Of a stretch of 64,000 bases of DNA, positions 25,030 to 37,456 are shown one piece after another. The stretch is from Omphiscola glabra (lineage: Eukaryota; Mollusca; Gastropoda; Lymnaeidae): NCBI GenBank assembly GCA_964017045.1, contig OZ024795.1, positions 29,550,366 through 29,614,365 of the forward strand. The letters run 5' to 3'. The notes below the pieces were generated by a model, which was given only the letters and a program-made list of their open reading frames with translations, was not told the DNA's origin and did not search any database. The position numbers and the translations under genes are program-made. Position 1 is the first letter of the stretch; each line of letters opens with the position of its first letter.

Positions 25030-25196
25030 GTTTAGCATCTATCTGTACACACTTACTTAGCATCAATCTGTGCACAATTACTTAGCATCAATCTGTGCAC
25101 ACTTACTTAGCATCTATATGTGCATCCTTACTTAGCATCTATATGTACACTCTTACTAAGCATATATATGTACTCGCTCACTTAGCATCTATCTGT
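25030..25196. repeat. ~25-bp repeat, ~6 copies
   Basis: CTTACTTAGCATCTATCTGT recurs with variants of the following CACAC. Confidence 0.9.
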
Positions 25197-25904
25197 GTAA
25201 AATTGATTTTACTCGGATGAAAAGGATGCACTACATAAAAGTGTCTTAAAAGTGTCTCTAAAAGTGTCTCTTGGGCCTTGCTTTTATTTAATTTTGATTA
25301 CCAACCGAGGTCCGGAAGAACCTAATTGAGGTGCCGGGCCGGTTTGGTCATGGGACGGAGTTTGAACATACTTGCTTCGGTCCTGACCCGACGTTCACAC
25401 GTCATCACATATGTCTTTGTCTAACTTATTTAATATTTTCCTTTTTAACAAAAATAATTGTAATCTTAATCAACAAGGAACAATCTTGTGGCACGGTGAG
25501 GTTAAATTTCCCCAAGGAATCAGTCCTACCATCCAGTGTTGTAAAGTGTGACAGTGACAGGGTCAGCTGACTCGGAGACTCAAATGCCATTAAAAGAATA
25601 CATAAGTAGTAGGCCAGCCCCCGAAGGGGTCGTTAATTAAATTTAAAATACATCTGGGGGTAATTGGATTCACAGATAATATTAGGTAAAGTAAAGAAGA
25701 AGTATCTGCTTCTTGGTGTCTTTTGTTTTGTCCGGTACAAACAACCGTGGTGCCTGTTGGGCCGTCTTTAAACTTTCATGCCAGAAACAACGGTCAAGTG
25801 CTACGCTTTTTGTTGGCTGTCTTTTGACAACTTTATGTTCTCCCTCTTCAAATAGATTGTAGACGAGGCAATTGAATCACCATTTTTAATGGTTCTGTAT
25901 AGAG
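25197..25904. other. Single-copy stretch
   Basis: No recognisable exon. The 79-codon open frame at 25,331-25,570 (+) shows no domain. Confidence 0.45.
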
Positions 25905-26665
25905 CCATAACGGCTGAACATTTTAATCATAATGGCTGAACATTTTAGTCATAGTGGATGAACATTTTAGTCATAGTGGATGAACATTTTAGTCATAATT
26001 CCTGAACATTTTAGTCATAGTGGATGAATATTTTAGTCATAGTGGATGAACATTTTAGTCATAGTGGATGAACATTTTAGTCATAATGGCCGAACATTTT
26101 AGTCATAATGGCTGAACATTTTAGTCATAATGGCTGAAAATGTTAGTCATAGTGGCTGAACATTTTAGTCATAGTGGATTAACATTTTAGTCATAATGGC
26201 CGAACATTTTAGTCATAATGGCTAAAAATTTTAGTCATAGTGGATGAACATTTTAGTCATAATGGCTGAACATTTTAGTCATAGTGGATGAACATTTTAG
26301 TCACAATAGCTGAACATTTTAGCCATAGTGGATGAACATTTTAGCCATAGTAGATGAACATTTTAGCCATAGTGGCTGAATATTTTATTCATAGCGGCTG
26401 AACATTTTAATCATAATAGCTAAACATTTTAGTCATAGTGGCTGAACATTTAAGTCATAGTGGCTGAACATTTTAGTCATAGTGGATGAACATTTTAGTC
26501 ATGATAGCTGAAAATTTTAGTCATAGTGGCTGAACATTTTAGTAATAGTGGCTGAACATTTTAGTCATGATAACTGAACATTTTAGTCATAGTGGCTGAA
26601 CATTTTAGTCATAGGGGATGATCATTTTAGTCATAGGGACTGATCATTTTAGTCGTAGTTGGTGA
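25905..26665. repeat. 22-bp minisatellite, ~34 copies
   Basis: Units of GAACATTTTAGTCATAGTGG plus two bases, with G/A variants (AGTGGATG, AATGGCTG, ATAGCTG) interspersed. Confidence 0.97.
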
Positions 26666-27829
26666 TTTTTCATTTGAAAAAAAAATATTTTGAATTAGGT
26701 CGAAAGGTCATGGAAAGAGAATTAAAGGAAAAGAGCGGGTTTGGGGGAGGGGTGGGTGGAAGGTTCTGGAATCAGCATTGGTTGACATCGGGGATTCGGA
26801 GGGTAACAGTTTAATCAAGTGTTAGTCACCTATTGCCAAAAAAAGCTGTGTCAGTTTTAATATTATTTTTTTTTAATAATCTCGTTATCACTATTGATGC
26901 TAATTTTTTTCGACATAAACAGAGTTGTTTACACAGAGTTGTCATCACAGTGTTGTTTACGCATAGTTTTAAAAGTAGATTTGTCAACTCATTTTTTTTT
27001 TAATTCTGAGTTTTCAACACAGAATCGTCAACACTGACGAAGAGTGGTCAATACAAAGTTGTCAGCACAGAGTTGAAAAGATAGATGCATATAGTGAATC
27101 AAAAAGGATTTATTTATGATCCATACGTTGAAAAACAGGACGACATCTCTTTTTTTCCACAAGTTTCTCCCACTCCAAGTCTTCGACTCTACAACTTCGC
27201 TCCAAGCCACTCACATTAGACCTTTTCACTTGCGCTGTAACATCTGAACACAGAAACGGTCCACGTTTATTTGTGTTTAATGCGTTCGTGTGTGTTTGTG
27301 TGTGTGTGTGCGCGCGCGCGCTGATGATGTTTAATCTCACATATACTTTCTCAGTTTCGCGTGACGCACATCTCTTTCTGCCTAAAAACAAACCTTTATT
27401 GAAGTAATTTCCTTGTCAATCATTTCCCCGTTTACAAATCGAGTACGCTTCTCCCCCATAACCTTCACACTAGTGCAGGGAATTTTTTTAGTAATGCTGA
27501 ACTTAGACCTCCTCTACCCCCTTCCCTTGACGTGCCGCCCAACACCCAGTCGGCTACTCTCCTGGCCACGTTTTCCAGAGCCATCTCTCTTTTAAGTCCT
27601 TACCGTGCCTAGCGCCATTTTCTTTCCCCAATCAATCCCGCTTTAATCAATATTAGCGACGGAATTTCTCCCTGGCCAGGTCGCCGAGACTTGCCCGGTA
27701 AGCAAATGAAAGGCCAATTTCGAGGCTAATAGGTCCAGACTTGCCAATTTCCTGTGTCTTCTGGCCTCTGGTTTGACGACGTTTTAGGGACGTCTGGCCA
27801 AATTTTTGACTACTTCATATGCATATGCA
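26666..27829. other. Single-copy stretch with degenerate short repeats
   Basis: ACAGAGTTGTCA-type motifs recur loosely at 26,920-27,075. A GT/CG dinucleotide run lies at 27,290-27,320. No gene recognised; the 27,580-27,800 part has balanced composition. Confidence 0.45.
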
Positions 27830-28305
27830 GTAACTATGTCCGTGCTGTTTGACTGGTCTGTATATAATGTGGTTCGGTGTGTACTTATGATTCTTGGTGT
27901 GTGCATACGTTAACGTGTACATCTGCTGTTTGTTGTTTGCATTACCCTGCTCGTTAATGTGCACATAACCTACTTTATGTAAACATGTGCTGCATGGTGT
28001 GTACATAAACTACTTAATGTGTACATGCATTACTTGGTGTCTACATTGCCTGCTTAATTTGTACATATGCTGCTTGGTGTGTACATAAACTAATTAATGT
28101 GTGCATGTGTTACTTGATTCTACATATGTTTCTTAATGTGTGCATGTGCTTCTTGGTGTGTACATAACCCACTTGATGTGTACATTTGCTGTTTGGTTTT
28201 CACATTGCCTGCTTTATGTATACATGTGTCATTAATGTGTACATAACCTACTTAATGTGTACTTGTGTTGGTTGGTGTGTACATAACCTAATTCACGTGT
28301 ACTAC
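27830..28305. repeat. Degenerate repeat of GTGTACATA motifs
   Basis: AATGTGTACATGTGCTGCTT and GGTGTGTACATAACCTA alternate with much length variation. It looks like an old array. Confidence 0.8.
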
Positions 28306-28372
28306 CCGTGTTTATAAAAATAATTTTTTTTTTTTAAATTAGAAACATTGTCTTAAAATGTAATGAATGCTA

Positions 28373-29345
28373 TCATACTATTATGATTGCCCCACCTGTC
28401 TTGTCTATTGTCTGTCATACCATTATGATTGCCCCACCTGTCTTGTCTATTGTCTGTCATACCATTATGATTGCCCCACCTGTCTTGTCTATTGTCTGTC
28501 ATACTATTATGATTGCCCCACCTGTCTTGTCTATTGTCTGTCATACCATTATGATTGCCCCACCTGTCTTGTCTATTGTCTGTCATACTATTATGATTGC
28601 CCCACCTGTCTTGTCTATTGTCTGTCATACCATTATGATTGCCCCACCTGTCTTGTCTATTGTCTGTCATACTATTATGATTGCCCCACCTGTCTTGTCT
28701 ATTGTCTGTCATACTATTATGATTGCCCCACCTGTCTTGTCTATTGTCTGTCATACCATTATGATTGCCCCACCTGTCTTGTCTATTGTCTGTCATACCA
28801 TTATGATTGCCCCACCTGTCTTGTCTATTGTCTGTCATACTATTATGATTGCCCCGCCTGTCTTGTCTATTGTCTGTCATACTATTATGATTGCCCCACC
28901 TATCTTGTCTATTGTCTGTCATACCATTATGATTGCCCCACCTGTCTTGTCTATTGTCTGTCATACTATTATGATTGCCCCACCTGTCTTGTCTATTGTC
29001 TGTCATACCATTATGATTGCCCCACCTGTCTTGTCTATTGTCTGTCATACCATTATGATTGCCCCACCTGTCTTGTCTATTGTCTGTCATACCATTATGA
29101 TTGCCCCACCTGTCTTGTCTATTGTCTGTCATACTATTATGATTGCCCCACCTGTCTTGTCTATTGTCTGTCATACCATTATGATTGCCCCGCCTGTCTT
29201 GTCTATTGTCTGTCATACTATTATGATTGCCCCACCTATCTTGTCTATTGTCTGTCATACTATTATGATTGCCCCGCCTGTCTTGTCTATTGTCTGTCAT
29301 ACTATTATGATTGCCCCAATTGTCTTGTCTATTGTCTGTCTATCA
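28373..29345. repeat. 42-bp minisatellite, ~23 copies
   Basis: TTATGATTGCCCCACCTGTC recurs at exact 42-bp steps (28,381, 28,423 and so on), followed by TTGTCTATTGTCTGTCATAC. Since 42 is divisible by three, three reading frames stay open for over 310 codons (two on +, one on -), the hallmark of a repeat rather than a gene. Variation is mainly one T/C site (ACTATT or ACCATT). Confidence 0.98.
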
Positions 29346-30005
29346 TGATTACACCGCCTGTCTTGTCTTTTGTCTGTCTATCAAACTAAAATGATTGCCC
29401 CACCTCTCTTCTTTATTGCCTGTCTGTCATACTATCCTGATATCCCCGCCTGTCTTGCCTATTGTCTGTCTATCATGATTGCCCCGCCTGTCTTGTATAT
29501 TGTCTGTCTATCATGATTGCTCCGCCTGTCTTGTCTATTGTCTGTCATACTATTATGATTACATCGCCTGTCTTGTCTATTGTCTGTCATACTATTATGA
29601 TTACATCGCCTGTCTTGTCTATTGTCTGTCATACCATTATGATTACACCGCCTGTCTTGTATATCCCCGCCTGTCTTGTCTATTTTCTGTCATACTATCA
29701 TGATTACCCCGCCTGTCTTGTCTATTGTCTGTCTATCATGATTACCCCGCCTGTCTTGTCTATTTTCTGTCATACTATCATTATGCCCCTGCCTGTCTTG
29801 TCTATTGTCATACTATCATGATTGCCCTGCCTGTCTTGTCTATTGTCATACTATCATGATTGCCCTGCCTGTCTTGTCTATTGTCATACTATCATGATTG
29901 CCCTGCCTGTCTTGTCTATTGTCATACTATCATGATTGCCCTGCCTGTCTTGTCTATTGTCTGTCATACTATCATTATTGCCCTGCCTGTCTTGTCTATT
30001 GTCTG
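29346..30005. repeat. Degenerate continuation of the 42-bp array
   Basis: Units keep GCCTGTCTTGTCTATTGTC but lose or gain 6-10 bp segments, so the period varies from about 34 to 42. Confidence 0.93.
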
Positions 30006-30106
30006 AGGGAAGAGACACTCATTTGGATTATTATGAAGTCACTTGTCTGCATGTTTTGTCAAACTTTAAACCCCATCAACAAAGGTCGGTATTTGATTTC
30101 ATAAAG

Positions 30107-30268
30107 GAGAGGTTCTCAACCTTTCCCAGGGTTCGCCTAAGACCATTGGAAAACACATATACTAACAGTTATGAAGTAGCAACGAAAATAATTTTGTGGT
30201 TGGGGGGTCGCCACAGCATGACGGACTCTATTAAAGGGTCGCGGCATTAGGAAGGTTGAGACCCACTG
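30107..30268. mobile_element. SPIN-like hAT MITE, internally deleted
   Basis: A 162-bp copy of the element at 19,139-19,334, in the same orientation, lacking about 30 bp just inside the left end. Its left end has decayed (GAGAGGTTCTCAACC) while its right end reads GGTTGAGACCCACTG. Flanking direct repeats TCATAAAG and TTATAAAG match at 7 of 8 positions. Confidence 0.9.
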
Positions 30269-30859
30269 TTATAAAGGATTTAAAGGAAAACTTGTTTTTT
30301 AAGGGGGTTGTTACATTTAATCCTACTAAAGGTTTCATTATTCCCTTTCTTTACATGTGTACCCATACATGTGACTCATTTGTTGTAATATTTTTATTTC
30401 GTCAATGACAGTGTTTATCAGCATGATAATCATGAATTTCTGTAAATGAATGAATTAAATAAGCATTAGGTTCACAAATTATTTTTTTTTTTTTTAAATT
30501 TGAATTAAACATTTTACCAATCCCTAGATAAAAATAATTCACAATATTCTTTCCCTATGACAGCATTTATGAGCTTGCTAATGATTAAATCAAAAGGAAT
30601 TTTTTACAAATAAATTGAATAAACCAAGGGTTCCCAAATTTAATTTTTGAAAAAATTAAAACAAAAATAAAATTTGAATATTACCATTCGTCCTTTTCCA
30701 CAATACTATTTTCCTAATCTTATTTTTGGCAATATTGGACAAGTAGGTCATAATGCAGCTGCGAGCATTGTTCGCAGAGGATTCGTCATATGACATACGA
30801 TGACAGCAAGACGTCGAGCAATTACGAATATCGGATTACCGGTCGGCAGACAGAGTGAC

Positions 30860-31035
30860 AGTCTGATTTATGGAAGTCGGCCGAAAGCCTTAATAACTCT
30901 CGGACGAAATCGAAAATAAACCGAAAATCAAATGTTATGTTTGGGCCGAAACCCGAAACTACGCCGAATGTGATCAAATATCCGGTTTCAGCACCGAAAC
31001 CTAAATTCGGTCGGCCTCCTTCATGAATCTTATAC
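30860..31035. mobile_element. Possible MITE remnant rich in TTCGGCCGAAAC motifs
   Basis: Inverted GTCGGCCGAAAGCC and TAAATTCGGTCGGCC motifs bound a segment with internal CCGAAACC repeats. No clear target-site duplication was found, so the class and the ends are uncertain. Confidence 0.35.
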
Positions 31036-31362
31036 CAGTGGTAACGTTATTATTTATTCATATGTCCCCATAAGGCTTAATACCTAACCTCCATGCATGG
31101 CCCCAGGCACCACGTGCTTGTTGGTCTTTGTCAGTTGAAGCGAGCCCTTCGTGAACTCTAGCTGGCAGCCGTAAAAATGAGCAACTCTGACGATCGCAGC
31201 CACATCTGGGACATTTTAGACATTGAAATATTACGATGTTTTCTTTACTTCCTTTAACTTAGGTACTTTTTTTGTGTTATTAATGCCGTTATTTTACCGA
31301 ACCTTTGAACGGATGCGATTAAAGCGCTCGGCTCTTAATGTGGAAGGGACGAATTTTTTTAT

Positions 31363-31381
31363 GGGGGGGGGGGGGGGGGGG
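31363..31381 (+). repeat. Poly-G tract of 19
   Basis: Uninterrupted G run, with quadruplex-forming potential on this strand. Confidence 0.97.
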
Positions 31382-31524
31382 CTGTCTTTTGGTGTCATAA
31401 TTCATACGCATTTTCTAATCGATTCCAGGCGCATGCGCAGATTGGCTTTAATTACCGTGCCAAAAGACCACCCTTACGTAACAGTTTCCACACGGCAGCT
31501 AATTATCTCTCTTTTATAGGGCCA

Positions 31525-31890
31525 CTTAAGTGCACGGGGCCGACTCTCTTGAAGTGCACGGGGCCGACTCTCTTGAAGTGCACTGGGCCGACTCTCTTGA
31601 AGTGCACGGGGCCGACCCTCTTGAAGTGCATGGGGCTGGTCCTCTTGAAGTGCACGGGACCGACCCACTCTAAGTGCACGAGGCCGACCCTCTCTAAATG
31701 CACGGGGCCGACACTCTTGAAGTGCATTAGGTCGACACACTCTAAGTGCACGGGGACGACCCTCTTGAGGTGCATGGTGGCTGGATCTTTTGAAGTGCAC
31801 GGTGGCTGGTTCTCTTGAATTGCATGGTAGCCTACCATGTTGACGTGCACAGGGTCGATTCTCTTGAAGTGCACGGTGGCTGACCCTATT
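31525..31890. repeat. ~24-bp GC-rich minisatellite, ~15 copies
   Basis: Units of CTCTTGAAGTGCACGGGGCC plus GACC. 5' units are the most alike. Open frames on both strands are artefacts. Confidence 0.95.
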
Positions 31891-31904
31891 GAAGGGCTAG
31901 GTTT

Positions 31905-32175
31905 AGCTAACATAGTCTAAAGTCGGGGTTAGCAAATGTAGTCTGAAATTAGAGTAAGCTAACGTAGTCAGAAGTTAGTATTACCGAACTTGGTCTGAAG
32001 TGTGCGTAAGTTTGCGTTAGCGAACGTTTTCTTAAGTTAGGGTTAGCAAACGTAGTCTGAAGTTATGGTTAGCAAACGTAGTCTGAAGTTAGGGTTAGCA
32101 AATATAGTCTGAAGTTAGGGTTAGCAAACGTAGTCCGAAGTTAGGGTAGGCAAACGTAGTCTGACGTTAGGGTTT
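31905..32175. repeat. 26-bp minisatellite, ~10 copies
   Basis: Units contain GTAGTCTGAAGTTAGGGTTA and GCAAAC. They include TTAGGGTTAG, which resembles telomere repeats, but only once per 26-bp unit. Confidence 0.95.
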
Positions 32176-32484
32176 CGATGGATTGATCTGCGTTATTATC
32201 TTTTGTTACACGTAACTACGTTCAATATGATTTACACGTATAGCCATCTGAGATCAATAGTTAGGTTCGATCAGTTTAATAAACATAAATTTGTGAAAAA
32301 AATGTTAAATATTCTCACCCGGCTGGTGTTAAACAAACTTTTTTATCGCTAAAGACAAACAATCATTAGAATTATTAGAAATGGCTTCATGCCCGGCTCT
32401 TGCTTGTAGTGTGGCAGCTTACATTGAAAGTAATAACTAGACTTATTACTAAGTAGTGCTCTTACTTGACATTTCCTTCTAAAC

Positions 32485-32670
32485 CAGTGGTTCTCAACCT
32501 TCCTAATTCCTCGACCCTTTAATACAGTTCCTCATGTTGTGGTGACCCCCAACAATAAAATTATTTTCGTTTCTACTTCATAAATAGTTTTTCCGATGGT
32601 CTTAGGCGACCCCTGCGTAAGGGTCGTTCGACACCCAAAGGGTTCGCGGCCCACAGGTAGAGAACCGCTG
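32485..32670. mobile_element. SPIN-like hAT MITE, opposite orientation
   Basis: A 186-bp copy inverted relative to the other two. It begins CAGTGGTTCTCAACCTTCC and ends with AGAGAACCGCTG. Flanking direct repeats TTCTAAAC and TTATAAAC match at 7 of 8 positions. Confidence 0.92.
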
Positions 32671-32894
32671 TTATAAACCATATCGTTTCGTGTTCTCAAT
32701 AAAACAGATAACATAAAAACAAGAACTTCTAATCCCTAGTCCAAGGATGTGATATTGAAAGACTAAGGCAAAACGTGGTCTGGAAGATTGAAATAAGGCT
32801 GGAACACTGAGTGGGAAAATGTCCATGTTTCTGATGTGGTGATACTTGAATAACTAAATCATTGGTACTGTCCCGTCAACGCTGTAATTTGGTA

Positions 32895-33115
32895 CTGTGC
32901 TGGAAATGTAACGGCCCCGTCAACTCTGTAAGTTGATAAACTGCTGGCAATGTAACTGATCCGTCAACTCTGTAAGTTGATAAACTGCTGGAAATGTAAC
33001 GGTCCCGTCAACTCTGTAAGTTGATAAACTGCTGGAAATGTAACGGCCCCGTCAACTCTGTAAGTTGATAAACTGCTGGCAATGTAACTGATCCGTCAAC
33101 TCTGTAGGTTTATCA
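32895..33115. repeat. 43-bp minisatellite, ~5 copies
   Basis: Units contain CCGTCAACTCTGTAAGTTGA and CTGCTGGAAATGTAAC. Confidence 0.94.
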
Positions 33116-33424
33116 AAAGATGACAGTGTCTATGATCTTAACACAAGATACTGAACATTGAGTATGATTGAGATACATGACGAGGGAAAAAGACAAGTTA
33201 AGACACGGCAACATCCAAACTGTCACTTTTACAAACAAAGTATTTTGTTGGTTGTTCAGTAGAACATTATCAAGATGATATGTAGAAAAGTTATTTAACA
33301 CCTTCATAATTTAATTTCTTTTTTTACATCAAGTTTTTGTTATTCTTAAACATGGCTTTTTTTTGGGAAACAATTTCAGGGGTGGATTGGGTGATTCCTC
33401 TAATAGTTATTATCATTCTGAGAC

Positions 33425-33660
33425 AACGTCATCCCTTCCATCCTATGACAAGGTCATCCCTTCTATTCGATGACAAGCCCATACCTTCCATCCTATGACA
33501 AGGTCATCCCTTCTATTCGATGACAAGTCCATACCTTCCATCCTATGATAAGGTCCTCCCCTCCATCCTGCATGTGACAAGGTCAGCCCCTCCATCCTGC
33601 ATGTGACAAGGCCTCCATCCTGTATGTGACAAGGTCAGCCCCTCCATCTTGCGACCAGGC
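33425..33660. repeat. ~28-30-bp degenerate minisatellite
   Basis: Units of CTTCCATCCTATGACAAGGT with several deletions; about eight copies. Confidence 0.88.
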
Positions 33661-33957
33661 CATCCCTACATGTCTTCACGTTTATTTCATTTCCAAAAGG
33701 TCATAGTTGGTCACGTGCCCAGGTGCCCTCCTCCAGGAATACGTCACCGGGAATACGTCACAACAAGAGCTCAGGAGCAATACCATCAGCCTGCACTTAT
33801 TGACCTAATCACTTGTGCGCACGTGTCTAGTGTATCGAACATTTCTTTCTAGTTCACTTTAAGCATGAGATCTGTTCACCGATCAACTCTAATAGCGGCT
33901 GTCACTTTCTTTGTGCAGACACGTGGTATCAGAATGAAAGTAAGTCATCCCTTTAAC

Positions 33958-34249
33958 AGTAGAGATGTATTTTTTGAAGTCGTTGTCAACAGTAGAGATG
34001 TATTCTTTGAAGTCGTTGTCAACAGTAGAGATGTATTCTTTGAAGTCGTTGTCAACAGTAGAGATGTATTCTTTGAAGTCGTTGTCAACAGTAGAGATGT
34101 ATTCTTTGAAGTCGTTGTCAACAGTAGAGATGTATTCTTTGAAGTCGTTGTCAACAGTAGAGATGTATTCTTTGAAGTCGTTGTCAACAGTAGAGATGTA
34201 TTCTTTGAAGTCGTTGTCAACAGTAGAGATGTATTCTTTGAAGTTGCCC
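33958..34249. repeat. 33-bp minisatellite, ~8.8 near-identical copies
   Basis: Units contain AACAGTAGAGATGTATTCTT and TGAAGTCGTTGTC. The 33-bp period keeps three frames open (repeating NSRDVFFEVVV on +), producing 161-, 103- and 91-codon artefact frames. Near-identity suggests recent expansion. Confidence 0.97.
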
Positions 34250-34344
34250 TGTCAACAATGGATAGGCATTATTTAAGAGGGCGAATTGATGTTAAACGAA
34301 TTGACTTGAGGAAATCAAATCACGCCCGTTCGCAAGAAACTTGG

Positions 34345-34640
34345 GAGTAGGATAGGGGTGGCAATTATGATAATAGGATAGATAGACGATAACAGAGACA
34401 GGTGTGGCAATTATGATGGTAGGATTGACAGACAATAGCAGAGACAGGTGTCGCAATTATGATGGTATTATTGACAGACGATAACAGAGACAGGTGTGGC
34501 AATTATGATGGTATTATTGACAGACGATAACAGAGACAGGTGTGGCAATTATGATGGTATAATTGACAGACGATAACAGAGACAGGTGTGGCAATTATGA
34601 TGGTATTATTGACAGACGATAACAGAGAAAGGCGTGGCAA
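34345..34640. repeat. 46-bp minisatellite, ~6 copies
   Basis: Units contain GATAACAGAGACAGGTGTGG and CAATTATGATGGTATTATTG. Confidence 0.95.
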
Positions 34641-35084
34641 AGAAGAGAATCCTATGTCAAAAAAGTTTGTTTTCAAAGACTTTAAACATTATTTAAAATA
34701 GAAATGTACTTTTAAATTGGTTTGATCAAACTTGCTCATATGATGTTTCCATATTTTTACATTTTATACTGAGCACATGATCTTAGTTCTATTAATAATT
34801 TTCCCTTAGAAAAGTTTTTTAGCATAGTTATATCAATAAACCAATTTATGATATGAAAAATCAAAAAAAAATCACTGTAATCTAATGCGACAAAATCGCA
34901 TACTGTGCGTGGAGATATTTGGCTACTGACTCCAAGCGTTGTTATTAACACTCACTCCAGACGCCCACCCCACTGACCGGTACGATGACCACGTAGGTCA
35001 GATTAGTTCGGCTTTCGTCAGGCTATGTTAGATCGTGCCATGGCAATGGGTGATGTCGCAGAGTGCCATATAGCAAGCTGGAGT
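34641..35084. other. Single-copy AT-rich stretch
   Basis: Nothing recognised. Confidence 0.5.
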
Positions 35085-35420
35085 TCTGTGGATGAGTGTG
35101 ACGGTGCATACCTTGATTTTTGAGAGATACGCTCTGCGCATGTGAGGGTGCATATCCTAGTGGTGGCTGGATGAGTTCTGTTGATGTGAGAGTGCATATC
35201 TTAGTGGTGGCTGGATGAGTTCTGTTGATGTGAGAGTGCATATCTTAGTGGTGGATGGATGAGTTCTGTTGATGTGAGGGTGCATATCTTAGTGGTGGCT
35301 GGATGAGTTCTGTTGATGTGAGAGTGCATATCTTAGTGGTGGCTGGATGAGTTCTGTTGATGTGAGAGTGCATATCTTAGTGGTGGATGGATGAGTTATG
35401 TGGATATGAGGGTGCATACC
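35085..35420. repeat. 44-bp minisatellite, ~7.5 copies
   Basis: TGGTGGCTGGATGAGTTCTG recurs at exact 44-bp steps in the centre; edge copies are diverged. Confidence 0.95.
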
Positions 35421-37456
35421 TCTGTGTTGTGTGGATCAGTACCGTGGTAATCAGGGTTCATACCCAAATTGTGGGTGTATGGATTCTGTTGATATGATAT
35501 GGCGTGTAAAACTTGCTCTAACTTTCGCAAGCTCATCAATTTCATTAAGAAGAGTTGACCAGTAAAGACATTACAAAAACTTCACAATACTAATGTATCT
35601 ACCACAGATGACACTTTAAAATGTTATCATTAGAATGCTTATAATAGGGTGGGGGTCGCTAATGGTAAATTAATGGCCTCAAGGAGGCGGAGACCGGAAA
35701 ATGCTTGAGAACCCCAGCTCTACATTCGTTAGGGTGTGTATGTTTGTATGTGATTCTATAACGGTTTACATAGATATATATTAAGTGTGTCCTTGTGTAC
35801 TGTCCTATCCTCTAGATTTTTACTTCTAGTTTGCTGACGAGTGGACTTATTCCAAATTATTTAATAACAGGAACACATTATTTACGCTTTAAGCTAGTAA
35901 GTAATGTGTTTTCGTCAAATAGAGATAGAATGGGTAGAAATGCCACATTAAAGCGTTTCAGGTGTATCACGAGTAGCTTTCTAAAAGTACATAGATCATC
36001 ACCAATCTAAGCCATGGCCCACCAAATGAGGACACTCCAATAATTTCAGTCAACGTTATTTAAGTTTATAGCAGAGTTGGAGAAAACTTTCTGTGCCTAC
36101 GGCTGCATGAGCATCCATTTTATTTTAGTGTGTGGCTGAAGAGAAGACAGTTTTCTGGGAATCTTAGAGCTTTATACAATAATTCGAACATAATTAGAAC
36201 ATAAGCGGTGGAGTAATGTTTAAGTTTGACGTGATTATCATTATAACTGTTTGACAATCAATAGGAAACCCAAGATTTTCTCAACTTTTCAATACCTAAA
36301 AAAACGTTGCATGTAAATAAATAAAATTACGTTAACAAACATATATAATACATATATTTTATATTTGTCTCCATTCTTTGAAAAAAACAACAACTGACAA
36401 CTAGAAATGTATTTGAATAACGGTAGTACAATATATCGAGATTTATATTTTTTACTATTTTGAATTGGCAGCCCCTGGTCACGACTGCTCTATCTTGTTT
36501 CACGTGCTCAGCCAAAGTGCAGTCAAGAATGAATCTCATGTTATCGCGACACAATGTACAATCCCCCCTCCCCCCCACACACCTTTTTTCCACTCTACCC
36601 CTGTTTGTAACACTTGTTGTGGTCAGTATTAAACTATAACACCCCCCTCCTCCAATTGTTGCTCTTATTGATCATTTCGGCGCGCGTCTTTGATCAGAAG
36701 TTTTATAGGCGACCAAGAGAGACAAAGGGGCCATTGACTGGACCGCCCCGCCTCTGATCTTTTTATGGGGGCCCTGGAAAGAGCCAGGGTTTGAACAATT
36801 AGCAGATTGCTAATGGGCTGGCGCTAAGCGTTTCAGCGCGTGCATGATATTAAATGAGCAGTTTTTGATTCCAATATCTCAATTGCCAGGAGACCCATAT
36901 TTTTGGAGATGGAAGTTTCCAAAAAAAGGTCCGTATCTCGGTTTGCAAGTGAATTCTTGTGTGCTTCCAGCAGCATCGACCTGATGGACAAAGCAAATTG
37001 GTGGCACTGGATTATTGATGATCTCTCTCGCGCCCGTTGCGATAGTTATATCTAATTTAACATTGGTTGTATCCCCCAATTCAATATATTTATTTGTTTA
37101 TTGCTTTTATATATTTACTTTAGTTAAGGAATAATGTGGGATTATATGTGTGGGGGCGGGGGGGGGGGGGGGGGGGGGCTGGGGGATAATGCCTCAAATT
37201 TCTTTCCAATATTTCGGTAGAATATAGGAACTGCCGAAACTTGGAATTGTAACTTATAAGACTCGTGTTTATAGTCCAAGGTGTATTTAAGCAGTTTGAA
37301 GTAAATATTATTAATTTCTTGAAATCATGCTACAAAAAGACAATGGAAATATAACAAAGGCAGATAGATGAGCGACCTATTCACAGCAAAGGTTAACACG
37401 GTGTGTCCTGGTTTTTTAAGTGAACATTTTAACCAGTACGATTGACAGAATGACTA
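35421..37456. other. Longest single-copy stretch
   Basis: No recognisable exon. A hAT-like end (GCTTGAGAACCCCAG) sits near 35,704-35,720. The interval 36,650-36,860 is GC-balanced with AT-hook and homeodomain-like TAAT cores and could be a conserved non-coding element. A 21-G run lies at 37,158-37,178. Confidence 0.45.
37148..37178 (+). repeat. Poly-G tract
   Basis: GGGGGC followed by 21 consecutive G. Confidence 0.97.

Larger units (their letters stand above)
30277..31524. other. Single-copy AT-rich stretch
   Basis: No gene recognised. Contains a possible MITE (30,860-31,035) and a 19-G run at 31,363-31,381. Confidence 0.5.

Noticed and set aside
28367..29389. Overlapping open frames of 340, 321 and 315 codons
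   Set aside because: They are three readings of one 42-bp tandem repeat; opposite-strand and shifted frames are equally open, and there is no start, splice or domain evidence.
31905..32175. Telomere-like TTAGGGTTAG motifs
   Set aside because: The motif occurs once per 26-bp unit, not as contiguous TTAGGG hexamers, so it is not an interstitial telomere.
33865..34350. 161-codon frame with NSRDVFFEVVV repeats as a possible repeat protein
   Set aside because: 33-bp array open in three frames on both strands; no conserved flanking domain or splice support.
35700..35722. Solo hAT-like end GCTTGAGAACCCCAG
   Set aside because: No partner terminus or duplication was found; may be chance.
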